A stretch of 64,000 nucleotides of DNA from Paramyrothecium sp. XJ0827 (GCA_020881915.1 JAJFPB010000002.1:5095001-5159000); one strand, 5' to 3'. Shown: positions 12,654-24,662, counted from the first letter of the stretch. Made by a program: numbers and translations. The notes: generated from the sequence alone by a model not told the origin.

Positions 12654-14031
12654 CTACCTGAATAGCCACCTCGACAAACTGCTGCTTCGCATCATATGTA
12701 GGAGAAGGATGAGCAACGATACACTCCCTGTTCCTAGAAATCTCATACCAAAATAAACATCACTGCAAAGTGCAAAAACAAGTAGACAGAGAAATTTGAG
12801 GAATTTCTCGACCTGTGAAAGATAGTCACGCCGTCCTGCGACCCTACCAGTCGCATGAATGATGTGTCTTGTTGCCGCACCACGGAACTTCTCGCGCGAC
12901 CGTTCTACCTTCAGCGCGTAGGACTTCTCCAGGTCTCGCAGCGCATCCCGTCGCAGCTCAATGTCCCGATTCTTCTTCGCGAGGGCTTCTTGTGCTGCTC
13001 GCTCTTCGCGGTCCAGGTGTGCCAAAGACTGGAGCGCGTCGCGGCGCATGACACCGACCTGCTCGCCGCGCTGCTCGTCTCCAAGGAGCGCTAGGAAGCG
13101 CTCCGCACTCTGCAGGAGGTAATCCAGTTCGAAGGCACTGATGCGTCGACGGTGGACTGCCGTGTGACGAATGTTGGTGATCGAGTTGACGAGCCCAAGG
13201 GTGAGTCGCTCAGTCGTCGAGGGGAACGTCTTGTCCCGATGGCCTCGTAATTGCCGGACAAAAATGTTCAACTCAATCGCCTCGGGGCAATCCCATCCGT
13301 TTCTTGCGAGTAGAGTGGGCAGACGCTTCCTGGCGAAGTCCCAGCATGCCATTTCCAGGTACCGTTGAGTCTCTACCAGCAGATGATGTTGTGCATTGTA
13401 AGGCAGGTATGATGTGGACCTGGACAGGAAAGACGCTGTATGCGGGTTAGTAATGAGTGCTCACGGGGAAAATGAGGTTTTACTGACATCTAGTGACACG
13501 AGATCTGCGCGAATAATTCGAGCCATCGTCAACAGTTGTATTTGATAATGAGTCCGACACCACCCTCCCGGTAGAACCATACGGTGATTCAGACGTTGGG
13601 GTGAGTGGGGATTGAGACACATTGGTCGAGTCGGCTTGCACGAGTGACTCTGCTGGAGTCATGCTCGGCTGGCGCACATCGATTCTGGCGGGCATCTGAA
13701 CTGTGTTGATCGTAGAGGTTGCCTGCGCTTGTGATCGGCCCGCAGTCGCTGATGGCTGAGCCGAAGCTGTGGGCGATGGCACTCCAAAATGCGCTTGGGC
13801 TTTCGCCTTGGATGAGAATATCTGCTTCAGCAACAGAGCATGCGTGCACCGGTAAATATCCTCAATATTCAGAAGCTGGAGGGACGGAGGCATATCCTGC
13901 CACTTGATGTTCTGGTTTATGACATCGCGAACGCGCGCAAGCTTTCGTATGCTTGCGTTCTGGCCTTTGAAAAGCCCTTCCACGGCATCGTAAACATCCT
14001 TTTCAGCTTTGCTCTTAGCAGGGATAGCCAT
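12654..14031 (-). CDS. Unknown protein with coiled coil and C-terminal membrane segments
   Basis: Exons run 14031..13488 and 13435..12654, joined by a 52-nt intron (donor GTCAGT, branch TACTAAC, acceptor ACAG); the total is 1,326 nt, giving 441 residues. The N-terminal about 90 residues (start MAIPAKSKAE) look like a helical domain. A Ser/Thr/Gln-rich linker follows, then an Arg-rich helical region with a charged coiled coil (ALQSLAHLDREERAAQEALA...), and near the C-terminus two hydrophobic stretches (FLKFLCLLVFALC, VSLLILLLHMM) that may be membrane-spanning. I do not recognise a family. Upstream ATG codons exist to 14202, but the one at 14031 starts the conserved-looking helical part and has good context. 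Confidence 0.7.
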
Positions 14032-14099
14032 CTTGAGTGTCCGTGGTTGTTGACTTGCGAGGGTGAGAAAGTGGTTGCTGGGTAGGGAAAATGGGCAGT

Positions 14100-16473
14100 G
14101 TTTTATTAAAGAGGCATTACCTTGAGTTTGGGGAAGAAGAGAAGTACTAGGTAATTTGCACAGAAGCAAAATGTGACGGTGTTGCCGACGACATGAAGGC
14201 ACGCCCGCTTGCCTCTGCTACTCCTTAAAATTAAGCTCTCGGTTGTAGGGCTTCTTGGATATGCTTAATTATGATACCGAAAGTATGGTGGATTTAAATT
14301 CAATCTACTTAACAAGACCAACCAACAACTAGATCGTCAAAGTCCCCTCTTGCAACTCCCTGTCCTCGCTGTCATTCACAAATTCTTGGCGCAAAGCCTT
14401 CGCTTTTTCAGCCCATTTGTGTCCCTGTTCTACAAAATCACCACGAATCTAAAGCAGATGCGTCCCCTCCAAGACTGACGTGCGAGCATGTTGATTCCTA
14501 CACCACGTCCCGTTGCCCCAGGGCCTTAGTGCTACGTCCAGATGATCCCTGTGGGGGGCGGGTGAGACTGCGAGCGGCACGAATTTGATACTATACTCTT
14601 GCTCGTTTCTGGCGATATGATGGTTGGCAATCGTATGACAAAGATCTGCCCACCTGTGGTGATGGCTTTTGAGAGCGGATTCGAGCTGAATCATGGAATC
14701 CTGATGAAGTGCGCAGCTCTCTCTCATAAGTCTTCAATAGTTGTCTCTGTCGCCGTGACTTTTCGCCGCTTGGGCCTTGCTGGCTTTCTCGTTTCCGTAA
14801 CCATGGAGGATTCGCCTGGTCCTGCTATTTTTCAGCCTGAGTACCGAGAGTGGCAGAAATATGCAATGTATTTGCAAGAGAGTTTGTCTATGTGACCAAA
14901 CACTGGGACTCTGTGTCACGAGGCTGTGGCGAAAACCTCTCGTCCAGCAGCCCCTGCAGCCAAGAATTGAGTTCGAGATTTGCGACTGGAGATTCAAACA
15001 CGTCTACATGGAAGCGTTCCAGGCCCTTAGATGTGTCCATGCTTTGCTTAACATACTTCTCCATAATCACGTAGGCAATACCTCTGATTATGCGCAGCGG
15101 CCAGTTTCACGCCAAGCCTTCCTATCTCTACAGAGGCTTGCTGACCCATCAAAATTAGAACAAGGTTATTGACAAGGCATCCGGGGCCATCGTTAATCTC
15201 GTTGGCAATCAACCCGAGCCCAAAGCGGATATCTCTCTCCATGTATGAGTCGATGGGTTTTCTTGGAATTCTGCGAAATAGCTCTTGTACATGCGTGAAT
15301 GAAGCTTTCCATGGAAGGAGGAAATAGAACCCCTGCTCTGAATCTGGCTAGGGCCCAATGTGAGGGAATGGCAAAGATTTATGGTTGTAAGATTTGGTGA
15401 GGGGGATGCTTTCTACGAGGAGAAAGTGCTGCTGGAGGGTAGAACAGTGCTGTGGCTTACCTATGTTTTGCTTCTCCATTTGTGTCCCTGTCATTTGCTG
15501 TATCACCACCTCCTCTCCATCTCCAATCCAATGTAGCCTTCCTGGTCTCGGTGATAGCAGCGCGGATAGCCACAAGAAGGCTTGGAACAGTGTGTTCCTT
15601 GGGCGAAGAAATAACCTGCATGAAACAATCACGAGGTTTTCTTCAAGGAAGAACAAGTCGTGCCATGTTCTGATTCACACCGCGCTCCATGCGTCAGCCG
15701 GTGGTACCGCGCGGGGGAGCCCACTTGAGCCGGCGCAGTCCCATTTTCACCTCAACATTCGGCTGAATTGAAGCCGGTCAACGTGGAGATGTCGATAGCA
15801 AGGGGAAATGGTGCCACCGAAGGATACAGCACAGGACAGGGTCAGTGACGGGAGCACCCCCGTTCTCGTAAACGACACGAGGTGGCGCAAGGTAGCCTCT
15901 GAGCTGCGTTGGATCCGAAGTGGGCTTTGTATAGCCCTGGTGTAGAATAGACGTGATTGGAGTTTCTGTTCTATTGTGTGGTGCTTGTCCGATTGTCGTT
16001 GGTCATTGCGGTAAACCGGTTCCCTGGCCGCCCGTGCGATGTGCAAACCACAACCCCGTCCGTTCCCTTTACACTCAGTTATGCGCAGCTGCAATAGCCG
16101 GAGCAGCAGTGGCAAGGGGAGGAGATCTTATCTAATTTGCAAGGTAACAATAAAGCAACCCAATGGAAGAAGAAGGAGACGCAGCACAAAAACTGTTTGT
16201 CACATGGGGGCAGCTGCTCGATTCGTCACTTTGTCTCCTGCTCACTGCCTTCTCTGGCCACCACCTGCTCTGACTTCTACTGATTCACCTTCCATTGCAC
16301 TCTTAGACTACCTACCTTATCTACCTACCTTAAATCAAACATTGAGGTACAAGCCGGCGCCTTCTCTGCCTTGTTCTTTCCAAGAGAAGCCGCAGAGTCG
16401 AACACTCATGACCGTTCCTCTCAATTCTGTCACCGCACTTCAACCTGCCTATCAGCTCCCTTTCGAGGCGACC
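14100..16473. other. Region without a securely supported gene; possible decayed gene on minus strand
   Basis: On the minus strand between about 15670 and 14450 several short open stretches and splice-like signals (for example a donor GTAAGC near 15462 and acceptors near 15350) can be combined, but all three frames look about equally plausible and none gives a recognisable domain. It may be a degraded or unrecognised multi-exon gene, or chance. The right part (15700-16473) is the upstream region of the amidase gene. Confidence 0.35.
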
Positions 16474-18912
16474 ATGAACGCAAGGGAGCGCATTACCGCG
16501 GCTTCCATACAGGTGGCCGACAAGGGCCTCGCGCTCAGAGTCAACGGGGTGCAATACCTCTTGGTTAACCGTGTGAGTAACGCCGTTGTCGATGCCTTCC
16601 ACGCTCCAAAGTCTAACGAATCTGAATTTCCTTCAAGGGGCCCGATCCTTTTCGACACTCGACACCTACTCACCAAGATCTGCCTGCCTTCGTGCTACTC
16701 CCCGTCGCTTGTGGCACCAAAATCACCGCCGCCTACCTTCAAGACTTCCGCAGTAGCCAACTGGAAAAAGACGACATTTTCCAACCCGCTTTTCTCGATC
16801 GCGTAGTGTTCTACGGGGCCAAAGAGTCGGACGTTGACTTGCAGCCCTCGGCAGTATCGCTTCTGAGCAGTTGGCAAACCAAACAATGGCGATTTGCAGA
16901 TTCGAAGGGAAGCGCCCAGGACTTTGCGCCGGGGCCTTACATCTCGCACCAGGAAGCAATATGGGAGCAATGGAGAGTCTACCAGGATTCCAATCTTGCC
17001 ATGACAGTCTCCTTCTTGCCCCAAACAGCCCCTGACAGCAAATGGTATTAGTGGATTTGCACCGATACCTGAACTGAAATTACTACGCTAACACAGCCGC
17101 AGCAACCTCCGCGAACTCGACGACACCTTTACTTCCAACCAGATCAGGATGGCTGTTCCCTCTCGATGCTATTCAAGCGCCAGGAATCTTGCATGCAAGC
17201 CGTTGCTCCGTGTTCGAATCGTCGTCAAGGATATGTTCGACATTCAAGGCTTCAAAACCTCGCTTTGCAACCGCGCTTGGCAAGAATACCACCCTCCTAA
17301 AGTCGCAACCGCTCCCAGTATTGAGCGCTTACAGGCCCTTGGCGCCGTCGTTGTTGGCAAGACTCGTCTTAATGCCATGGTAGTTCGAGAGGAGACCATG
17401 GAATGCGTCGAGTTCCTAGCCCCGTTCAACCCCCGGGGTGATGGCTACCAAACTTCCTCAGGCAGTAGCAGTGGTAGCTGCGTTGCACTAAGTGCTTATC
17501 CCTGGGTCGACTTTGCCCTAGGTTCTGACAGTAAGTTGGCAAGCTTTCTCTTTATGCCTTTGCCATTGCTAATCAGTGGTGGTAGCGAATGGAAGCTGTC
17601 GGAAGCCAGCATACTGGATGGGCTGTTATGCAATTCGTCCCACCGCGAATGCTATAGACACTAGAGGCATTGCCTCGTTTTGCCCGTAAGCTGTGCCCGA
17701 GGAGAGGTGCCTTTCGACAAACTACTGACAGGCTAGCTTCTACGATGTCCCTACCTTCTTCGGGCGAGATATTTCGCGTTTCAAAGAGTTCGCCAACCTC
17801 TGGTATGGCGATTCGCCCAAGCTAGTTAAGTTTGCACCGTCCCCTGGCGTAAGTTCATCGCGAACACGTACGACCGCATCGACACTGATGTGTTTTTGAT
17901 ACCACAGACGGGGCGTCGCATACTTTACCTCACCGATTACTTGCCTACCACGAACGCTGCCCAGTCGGGTTTGATAGAATCGTTTATTCAGGATCTCGAG
18001 ACACTATTGGGGATTAAACGGACTGTGCTATCTCTTGCCAAGACGTGGCGAAACACCGCTCCACAAACCGTGAAAGACATTGAGCTCGGCGACTTCTTAG
18101 AGACTGTGAGTTAGTCCGATCGCTGCACCTGATATTCTTTGCGGACTCACGCTTTGTAGGCTGCTACTCTACACTATTACAAAGATGCTTGTGGCATTCT
18201 GAAAGGCTTCGTCGAAGCTTACAGAGCCAAGTTCGACAAACAACCATTCTTCCACAGGGCTCTCCGGTGGAGATCGTAAGTTGTCTTACCCTCCATACAA
18301 CTTAACCATCGATCCTAACCTCCGATCTCGGGCGATGGCTGAAAAACTGACACCAAAGGAGCGAGATGAAGGCTGGGAGCGCATTTTCACCTACAGCAAA
18401 TGGCTTCTCGGTGAAATATTCAATGAAGGCACAGTCGTTGTTCTACCGATACGAGGGTAGGCCAAATAGCAGGGAGAACCCTCCGCCGTAAGTGATTCGC
18501 CCCAAGGCTCTGGAGATATGCTTGAAACGCTGACATTGCTGTGATAACAGACCCTTCGCCTTGCTGAACGGCTACCACCCTCTATATATGTCGCCGATAG
18601 CTGGCACACCAGAAGTCACAGCCCCTAGTAAGAAGTTCTACCTCAACGAAAGGATGATGTCGCTAATTGGGAGTCAGTCGGCGAAATCTCTTACCACTCC
18701 GAAGTAACCCAACGCGACGAGCCATTGCCCATTAGTGTTTCAGTGGTCACGCCCCCTGGTATGCGGCTGTGTTGTTCTCCTACTTCTACTTGGATTACTG
18801 ACGAGAAATTGCAGGTACTGACCTGGACTTGATTGATCTCGTACACGCAGCGCTGAACATCGGAGGAAAGCCCACCAGTGTAGCAACAGGGCGTTCAATA
18901 TTCGGAGAGTAA
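16474..18912 (+). CDS. Amidase-signature enzyme with a locally scrambled frame (possible pseudogene)
   Basis: Eleven exons by hand: 16474-16572, 16638-17044, 17097-17530, 17586-17685, 17737-17848, 17908-18105, 18160-18275, 18359-18487, 18551-18627, 18678-18758, 18815-18912; 1,851 nt, 616 residues. The amidase triad is present: Lys in VVKDMFDI, the cis-Ser region SSGSSSGSC, and the nucleophile Ser in GSDTNGSCRKPA (formed across the intron at 17531-17585). An N-terminal region of about 220 residues precedes it, as in a fungal amidase subgroup. Defect: the intron after 18275 has no AG until 18358, and using it puts about 31 codons out of the family-like frame until an extra base near 18452 restores it. 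The start at 16474 has a better context than the ATG at 16408. Likely hydrolyses amides; substrate unknown. Confidence 0.75.
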
Positions 18913-20379
18913 TGGTGGAACAAGTACGAAAGAAGGTCATTGATGCTCTTGCTATGTAAATAAATACTGCACCAAGCGATCGTAGTAAATTATTAATCTA
19001 AAAAATCCTAGACTAATAATACTATATTAAGAAAGATATCAATAGTAAAATCTTAGAATTAGGCTCGCATATACGTTTCAAAGCTTAACATGGTAGGCCA
19101 CAGCGGGCGAAATGGCTTAACTGCAGAGCAGGCTACAGTGGCCACAGGGCTCAAGATATCTGGGTTGTGTGATATAGGTATTTAACGCCTTCTTCTAATT
19201 GGCTAGAATAATTTCGGGTTTTTGTGTTTTTTAACTTTGTTTGACCCACGATTTGCTGCACCCTCTTGCACCGAAATCCTGGCATCAAATTTACATCACT
19301 CGACCGGCTATGTTCTCCCCGGTCTTCGACCTATGAGTGAATATATTAATTGGCCGCACCAACGAACATTCTATTGCGTAACGACCACGCAGGTTCCTTT
19401 GCCTGCACAAGTTGTATGTTTAGAGCACGTGAATATTGGCGGGACGAATAGTAGCGAGTGTCGTCAGACGTCCAACCCTTCTCGCGTTGACCACGACTTC
19501 GCCTGACTCCTGGAAGGCAGCGTTGTTTTCCAGCGACTGTATGCCCTCTTGCCATTCATTTGAGAATCTCCCAGCTTGTTTTTTGAGGTTCGTAAAGTTA
19601 AGAAGCAGAAGCACTGCAGTCCTGTCAACTTCCGCACGATGAGAAGAATCAGCGGCAGCCTTTGACCATAGCAGCTGTTCCCAGTCGGTCAACAAGAGAG
19701 AAGTCTCGGTAATCCTCGGAATGTGATCATCGCACGAATGACATGGACGGATAGCGACCGCCACTACCCCAAGAGGGTATCAATCTTGATCAGGTCAACT
19801 TGCCTCGAGGTCAATGACAAAGAAATGTCCCCCATGTTCTGGGTAGAGTACAGGAACCTATATGATTTAATCTACAGTAATTCGTTAACAGTACTTCTCA
19901 CAGTCGTGGTGCGTGCAAAGTTGGTTGGCTGCCACGAAGCAAACTGTTATTGCTGAGATATACATACACCCTCCACTGTCAAGGCTGGGCAATGGAAACG
20001 CAAGCAACCACCTCCCTATTCTGGTAGGAGGGCCCTCCTACGGACATGGTACACATTGACGGAACAAAGCCCACGTGTGATGTTTTAACGAATGGCGTGT
20101 TTCCCACGTCAATTGCTAGCGACGCGCATGCAAGGTTTAGAGGCAAGCGATGCAGCTCGAGGCTTGGATTAGACTCCACACTGGCATGCGCCAAGCATAG
20201 AAAAATATTACTTTTTGAAAATTTGTCCCTCGGAAGATTTATATATGAAGAAGGCAACGTGCGTTTCCCGATAGAGGCGTTACACCAGGTGGAACAAAAC
20301 ACTGGCTTCTTGTCTCTGTGTTGCCTCACTATCTGCACAATTGGTCGCGCTCAACGAGTTAATTTTCAACGGCTTCAAT
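18913..20379. other. AT-rich gene-free stretch
   Basis: Positions about 18955-19060 are strongly AT-rich with many TA steps, as in RIP-affected or relic repeat DNA. The remainder has only short unrecognised open stretches. The right end holds the SurE-like gene's upstream region, including TTTATATATG near 20237. Confidence 0.4.
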
Positions 20380-21339
20380 ATGAAGGCCGCCATCTTAGCT
20401 ATTGCTGCGCAGTTTCTGGCCACCCACGCCCAGGCTCTCCGAATTGTTCAGTCCAATGACGACGGTTGGGCGGAACTCTACCTCCGCACCTTCAATGACG
20501 CCCTGAGGAAGGCTGGCCACGATGTTGTCGTCTCTGCCCCCGCTGAAAACAAATCAGGGTCGGGTGAGTCTTGTGACCGTACAATCCCCTTGGCATCATC
20601 TAATCCAGCATCTCCAGGCAGTCGTGATACCGAGCCTAGCAGCCGCCGCGAGGCTTGTCACTACAACAGCTGTCCGCCTGACGGCGGCAGCACTGGCCGA
20701 AACGCTACCAGACCTGATCTGAACTGGGTGAACTCGTTCCCGGTAACATCTATGCGCTACGGCATCAATAAATTCGGTCCTGAGCAGTGGGATGGCGCTC
20801 CTCCTGACTTGGCAGTCGCAGGGCCTAACTACGTGACGAATTTATGGCTTGCGGTGCATTTTTCAGGCACTGTCGGTGCCGCCGTCTACGCCGCACATGA
20901 CGCCGGCATCCCTGCCATTGCTTTCTCCGCTGCCTCCCCAGATGGTGCTCAGCCTTGGAACACCGACCCTACTCCCGCCCACAGCCTTGTATACGCTGAG
21001 CTGGCCACACGGTTTGTCAACAAACTTGCTGAATCAGGCAGGCCCTACCTTCCTGATGATGTATATCTTAATGTCAACTTTCCTGAGGCCAGCGGAGCTT
21101 GCTCTAACGCCGACAACTTCAAATGGGTACTCAGCCGCATCAACATTGGTCTTACCTCCCCCCGAGATGTCGAGTGGTGTGGCTCTGATCGGCTTCCGCA
21201 TGAGCAACGTGTTTTTGATACAAAAGGCTGCTATATACCAATCAGTGTTGGCGATGCTTCGGACAAATCGACTGTCAATGATGAGCGGCAACGTATTGTC
21301 CTGGATAAGCTCCGCGACATACTGACTTGCCTCCCGTAG
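20380..21339 (+). CDS. Secreted SurE-like 5'/3'-nucleotidase (acid phosphatase)
   Basis: Start MKAAILAIAA begins a signal peptide ending near THAQA, so the enzyme is probably secreted. The mature N-terminus carries the SurE metal-binding motif SNDDGW; further family blocks are VVVSAPAENKSGSG, the GPN...N stretch and HFSGTVGAAVYAAHDAGIPAIAFS. These fit the SurE phosphatase fold, which removes phosphate from nucleotides or similar substrates with a divalent metal. A 54-nt intron (20564-20617, donor GTGAGT, acceptor CCAG) fits best, joining GSG to SRD and giving 301 residues. Because 54 is divisible by three and has no stop, an unspliced message would still encode an 18-residue longer protein. 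The gene stands alone, upstream of the MULE transposase. Confidence 0.88.
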   Translation: MKAAILAIAAQFLATHAQALRIVQSNDDGWAELYLRTFNDALRKAGHDVVVSAPAENKSGSGESCDRTIPLASSNPASPGSRDTEPSSRREACHYNSCPPDGGSTGRNATRPDLNWVNSFPVTSMRYGINKFGPEQWDGAPPDLAVAGPNYVTNLWLAVHFSGTVGAAVYAAHDAGIPAIAFSAASPDGAQPWNTDPTPAHSLVYAELATRFVNKLAESGRPYLPDDVYLNVNFPEASGACSNADNFKWVLSRINIGLTSPRDVEWCGSDRLPHEQRVFDTKGCYIPISVGDASDKSTVNDERQRIVLDKLRDILTCLP

Positions 21340-21997
21340 GCGAGCCAACGGACCCGAGTAAAAAACAGTCAATTGCGGTTGGATATGAGAGCCATGAGCC
21401 GGTCGGAAACTGGTACTGATGGTGGACAAAACAAATGAGAGCATGGGAGAAACGCAGTGAACTATCGGGCGCTCGGACAAGAAATAAAGAGTTTTACAAG
21501 GGAGGTCGTTATTCGGTGATTTTTTCAACTATAATCAAGCTACATTTGATGAATCTCGCACTGAGGCATCTTAAAGCAGAGGTAAGCATGGTGGCTGATT
21601 GACGTCGCGTGACTGTGAAAATATTTAAGGACAACGTTCCAGCCTGCAGATACACATATTCCGCTTGGACGTATCACCGCAATGACATATGTCCCATCAA
21701 AGCCAGTTTGTACCAAAAAAAGGCGGAGAGACGGAGAGAAGAATGGGACGATTTCCTGTCATCCTGTGCTGCAACAATCTCTCGATCACTGGAGAAGCCT
21801 CTTGCTTCGTCCTTCAGCAATCCACCAACTCCAACTTCATACCCATACAGCATCATGGATCGCGATCCTACTGATATGCACACAATAGCCTGCAATTATC
21901 TCGAGGCACCTGAAAGCAGCCGCCAAGAGATGATGGAGCAGTCTTTATCAGCCGAAGCTGCTAATCTTCGAAGTGGAAGAAGCGATCCACATTCATC

Positions 21998-23830
21998 TCA
22001 AACATTGTCGAACGGCCGTCTTGTCTCGCTGCTATTGGTCGCTCCGTCACCAGAAACGTTACTGTACGGCCGCTTCCTTCCCCTATCCTCATCTTCTTTC
22101 TTTTTAGTTGCCTGATTGTTGTCTTTTGCTACCCTTTTCCATCGCCAGTGGACGTCAACGTCTTCAATTTGTATTGGCCGATTTTCTTGCAACCGCTGCC
22201 ACTGAATATGTTTGCAGGGCAGGCCGTAAGCAGCCTTTGTCGTGCAAGGGGCACATCCATCAGATGGCGCTGTGGCTGATTGCTCATACAAACCTTTTCC
22301 TTCGTCCACTATCTTGAGTATTGCCGCGCGAGAGATTTCACGAACAATATTGCTATAGTGCTTGCCGAATGCAACGGTAGGATGCCTAGTAGCTTCTGCC
22401 GCTTGATTGAGCTTATGGTGTCTACTCTGGTGGCGTAAAAACTCCTCGAGTCTAGCGTAAACAGATTCAAGGTCCCCTATGTCTGAGAAAAGGAGCGCTC
22501 GTTTATTGTTGTAGTCGCGCACAGAGTCTGGTAGGGGTGCCGTGGTGTTGCCGAAGTGACAGATTTTGTTCACATGGTACCTTAGGAAGCTGTGCTTCCA
22601 AGGCATAACCCATGTATCGAGGATATACTGTACTGTAGCTGGCGGAAACCAATCTTTATCGGATAACTTCTTTAGTCTCGCATCTGAATCCTCTTTGGTC
22701 TCAGAATTCACGAAATCCACCCACTGCAGCATAAAGTCAGCGACAGTTGGGGGTTTTTGGCCAGTTCCGCTGCGAGCAAATGACTGCTTCCAAGCTCTGT
22801 CGAAGTAGCCTCTACAGGAAGACCTCACATGAGTCTCGAGTTGCTTGTGGCAGAATATGTGAGGAACATCTCGGAGATTAGGGATCTCGTCCAATGCAGA
22901 CTTCACTGCGAGATCACACCCTGTCACAACGACCCGAGGAAGAGCGATGCCAGACTCTGCCGCGGTCCTTTGAAGAGTGTTGAAAACCCATTTGTACTGG
23001 CTTTGACTTTCCGGGCACTCATCTGGAAGGAATGCAAACGCAACATGAAATAGCTTGTCCATGGCTGATACGCCACATATCTGAAGTACCGGCGTATTGA
23101 AACGACTTTGTTTGGCGGGTATGTCCAGAAGTAACACATCTGGACTTTCAGCTAAGATTTTAATGCCGGAGCGCGACATGAGGAGGAGGCCCATCATTTT
23201 CCCTTCATGATGGTACTCTTCATGATAGATGTCGTGTTCTGTGCCCTGAATCTCCCGTTTGACTCGATCACGCAGCCATTGTAGAGGGGTGCGACCAGCA
23301 ATTTCCTCCTCACAATGATGCTTCAAGAGGTCTTTGATGTCGTGGTCGTGGTCTGTGCACAACGCGTCCATGGCATTGACTTGCGGATCCATATAATGTT
23401 CGTTGTCTACGTGATGCCAGTTGTAGAGGTGTTCTAGGATACTAGAAATATTTTTCCCATCGTTCCATAGCTTGATGATCTCATCTTTTTGCTGCCAAAC
23501 ATCGCTGACCCCTGTTTGAAGACGGAGCTCAAAGTCGTAGCCGGGTAATGGATGATCATGTCCTTCCTCGTCTTGATCCCCTAGTAGTTCGATATACCAC
23601 TTTTTACTTGGTAATCTGGGCCGCAAGACTATCCTGAAGGGGAAACTGTGTTCAGGATCGGAACCATTGCCGGCTTGTCGAGTTGTGCATGCGAGGATAA
23701 TCCTGCGTGGGTTGGATGATGATGGCAGCTGGTTGCGAACAACGAGTTCGAAGCCATCGGTTTGAGCTTCAGCAACGGCTGCATTGAAAGCCTCAGACCA
23801 GGTTTCAAAAGCTACTGAGCTGTCTACCAT
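21998..23830 (-). CDS. MULE-type transposase (Mutator superfamily), intact frame
   Basis: A single uninterrupted 610-residue frame. The N-terminal part resembles the FAR1-like DNA-binding region of Mutator-like transposases. The central MULE transposase domain has the first catalytic Asp in LLLDIPAKQSRFN and the second in VVVTGCDLAVKSAL, followed by HIFCHKQLETHV in the place of the usual C-x-W-H block. Near the C-terminus, CAPC...YGLPCKHIQW is a SWIM-type zinc motif. The tail is basic and low in complexity. I searched the flanks by eye for long terminal inverted repeats and found none, so the element's ends are unknown; it may be a cut-down copy or a domesticated gene. It lies between a metabolic gene and the NLR gene. 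Confidence 0.85.
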   Translation of the reverse strand: MVDSSVAFETWSEAFNAAVAEAQTDGFELVVRNQLPSSSNPRRIILACTTRQAGNGSDPEHSFPFRIVLRPRLPSKKWYIELLGDQDEEGHDHPLPGYDFELRLQTGVSDVWQQKDEIIKLWNDGKNISSILEHLYNWHHVDNEHYMDPQVNAMDALCTDHDHDIKDLLKHHCEEEIAGRTPLQWLRDRVKREIQGTEHDIYHEEYHHEGKMMGLLLMSRSGIKILAESPDVLLLDIPAKQSRFNTPVLQICGVSAMDKLFHVAFAFLPDECPESQSQYKWVFNTLQRTAAESGIALPRVVVTGCDLAVKSALDEIPNLRDVPHIFCHKQLETHVRSSCRGYFDRAWKQSFARSGTGQKPPTVADFMLQWVDFVNSETKEDSDARLKKLSDKDWFPPATVQYILDTWVMPWKHSFLRYHVNKICHFGNTTAPLPDSVRDYNNKRALLFSDIGDLESVYARLEEFLRHQSRHHKLNQAAEATRHPTVAFGKHYSNIVREISRAAILKIVDEGKGLYEQSATAPSDGCAPCTTKAAYGLPCKHIQWQRLQENRPIQIEDVDVHWRWKRVAKDNNQATKKKEDEDRGRKRPYSNVSGDGATNSSETRRPFDNV

Positions 23831-24662
23831 CGTACTAGAGGTCTCACGTGCCTATATTTGGACAGGAATCGCAACAGACTAAAATTATCGCGACCCGTCC
23901 TAATCTCGCGGCTAGGGGTGGCGGAATAAGTGATATTCCCTCTAAGACAATTAGTGGGTTCAGGCCTCAGGTTGACCATAAGGAACTTAACAATTCGACT
24001 GGTTTTAAATTCGTCAGACCTCTTGCTTCATGGTCCGAATAGGCATTTCATAATTACTGTAACATCACCCAAATCCAGACCCTCCCATGAACCTATCTTT
24101 GTATAAGGTAACGTCGCTTTGTCTGGTTAGTTGCTCAGGCTCAATTCAGTTTCATCTTGCTACTCTACTGAAAAACCAGGAACCAGCTGCGTTGCAGTAG
24201 GTGCTCACCTCACAGTATCAGACCTGCCTTCTTTTACTCCAGGACAAAGCAGGATATAGAGAAGGACAATACCCAAAGCGTCGAAAGACAGGCAGAGGAC
24301 CCTTTTTAAGTTGGTCTTGAGGACCATCTATTTAAGGGCCCATGGCCTGTGCGAATACATGTATATTACTATGTTGCATTCCGAACTCGAGCCGGTTTAG
24401 ACAAACAACTAGACGTACTGTGATTACACGTCATCGTATGCAGCTCGAAAAAGCAAACATAATGCCCAATGAGTTTACTTAAATAGAAGAGGCGTATTCC
24501 ATGCCCCGCACCCTCAGCTCTGTTTCATCAACTTGCCCCAGCCTCGTGCGTCTCGCCGTACCAAGCACTACACGTAGCGGCATCTTTTTTTGTGCACATC
24601 CGCATTTTAAGTAGGTGGGAGCTGATTGGGGAGCAGGTTTTGAGCAGCAGGCGCAGTTGAAC
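23831..24662. other. Intergenic stretch between MULE transposase and NLR gene
   Basis: It contains short open stretches without recognisable domains. The left part may belong to the MULE element, but no inverted repeat could be matched with the other side. The right part is the probable promoter of the NLR gene. Confidence 0.4.

Noticed and set aside
18397..18550. Alternative amidase splicing using ACCTACAG at 18396 and a GTAGGC donor at 18457
   Set aside because: It also keeps an open frame but deletes conserved-looking sequence and uses weaker signals; the acceptor at 18358 with the donor at 18488 was preferred. It should still be tested with transcripts.
21340..24600. Terminal inverted repeats for the MULE element
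   Set aside because: Manual comparison of both flanks found no convincing long inverted match, so no element boundaries are reported.
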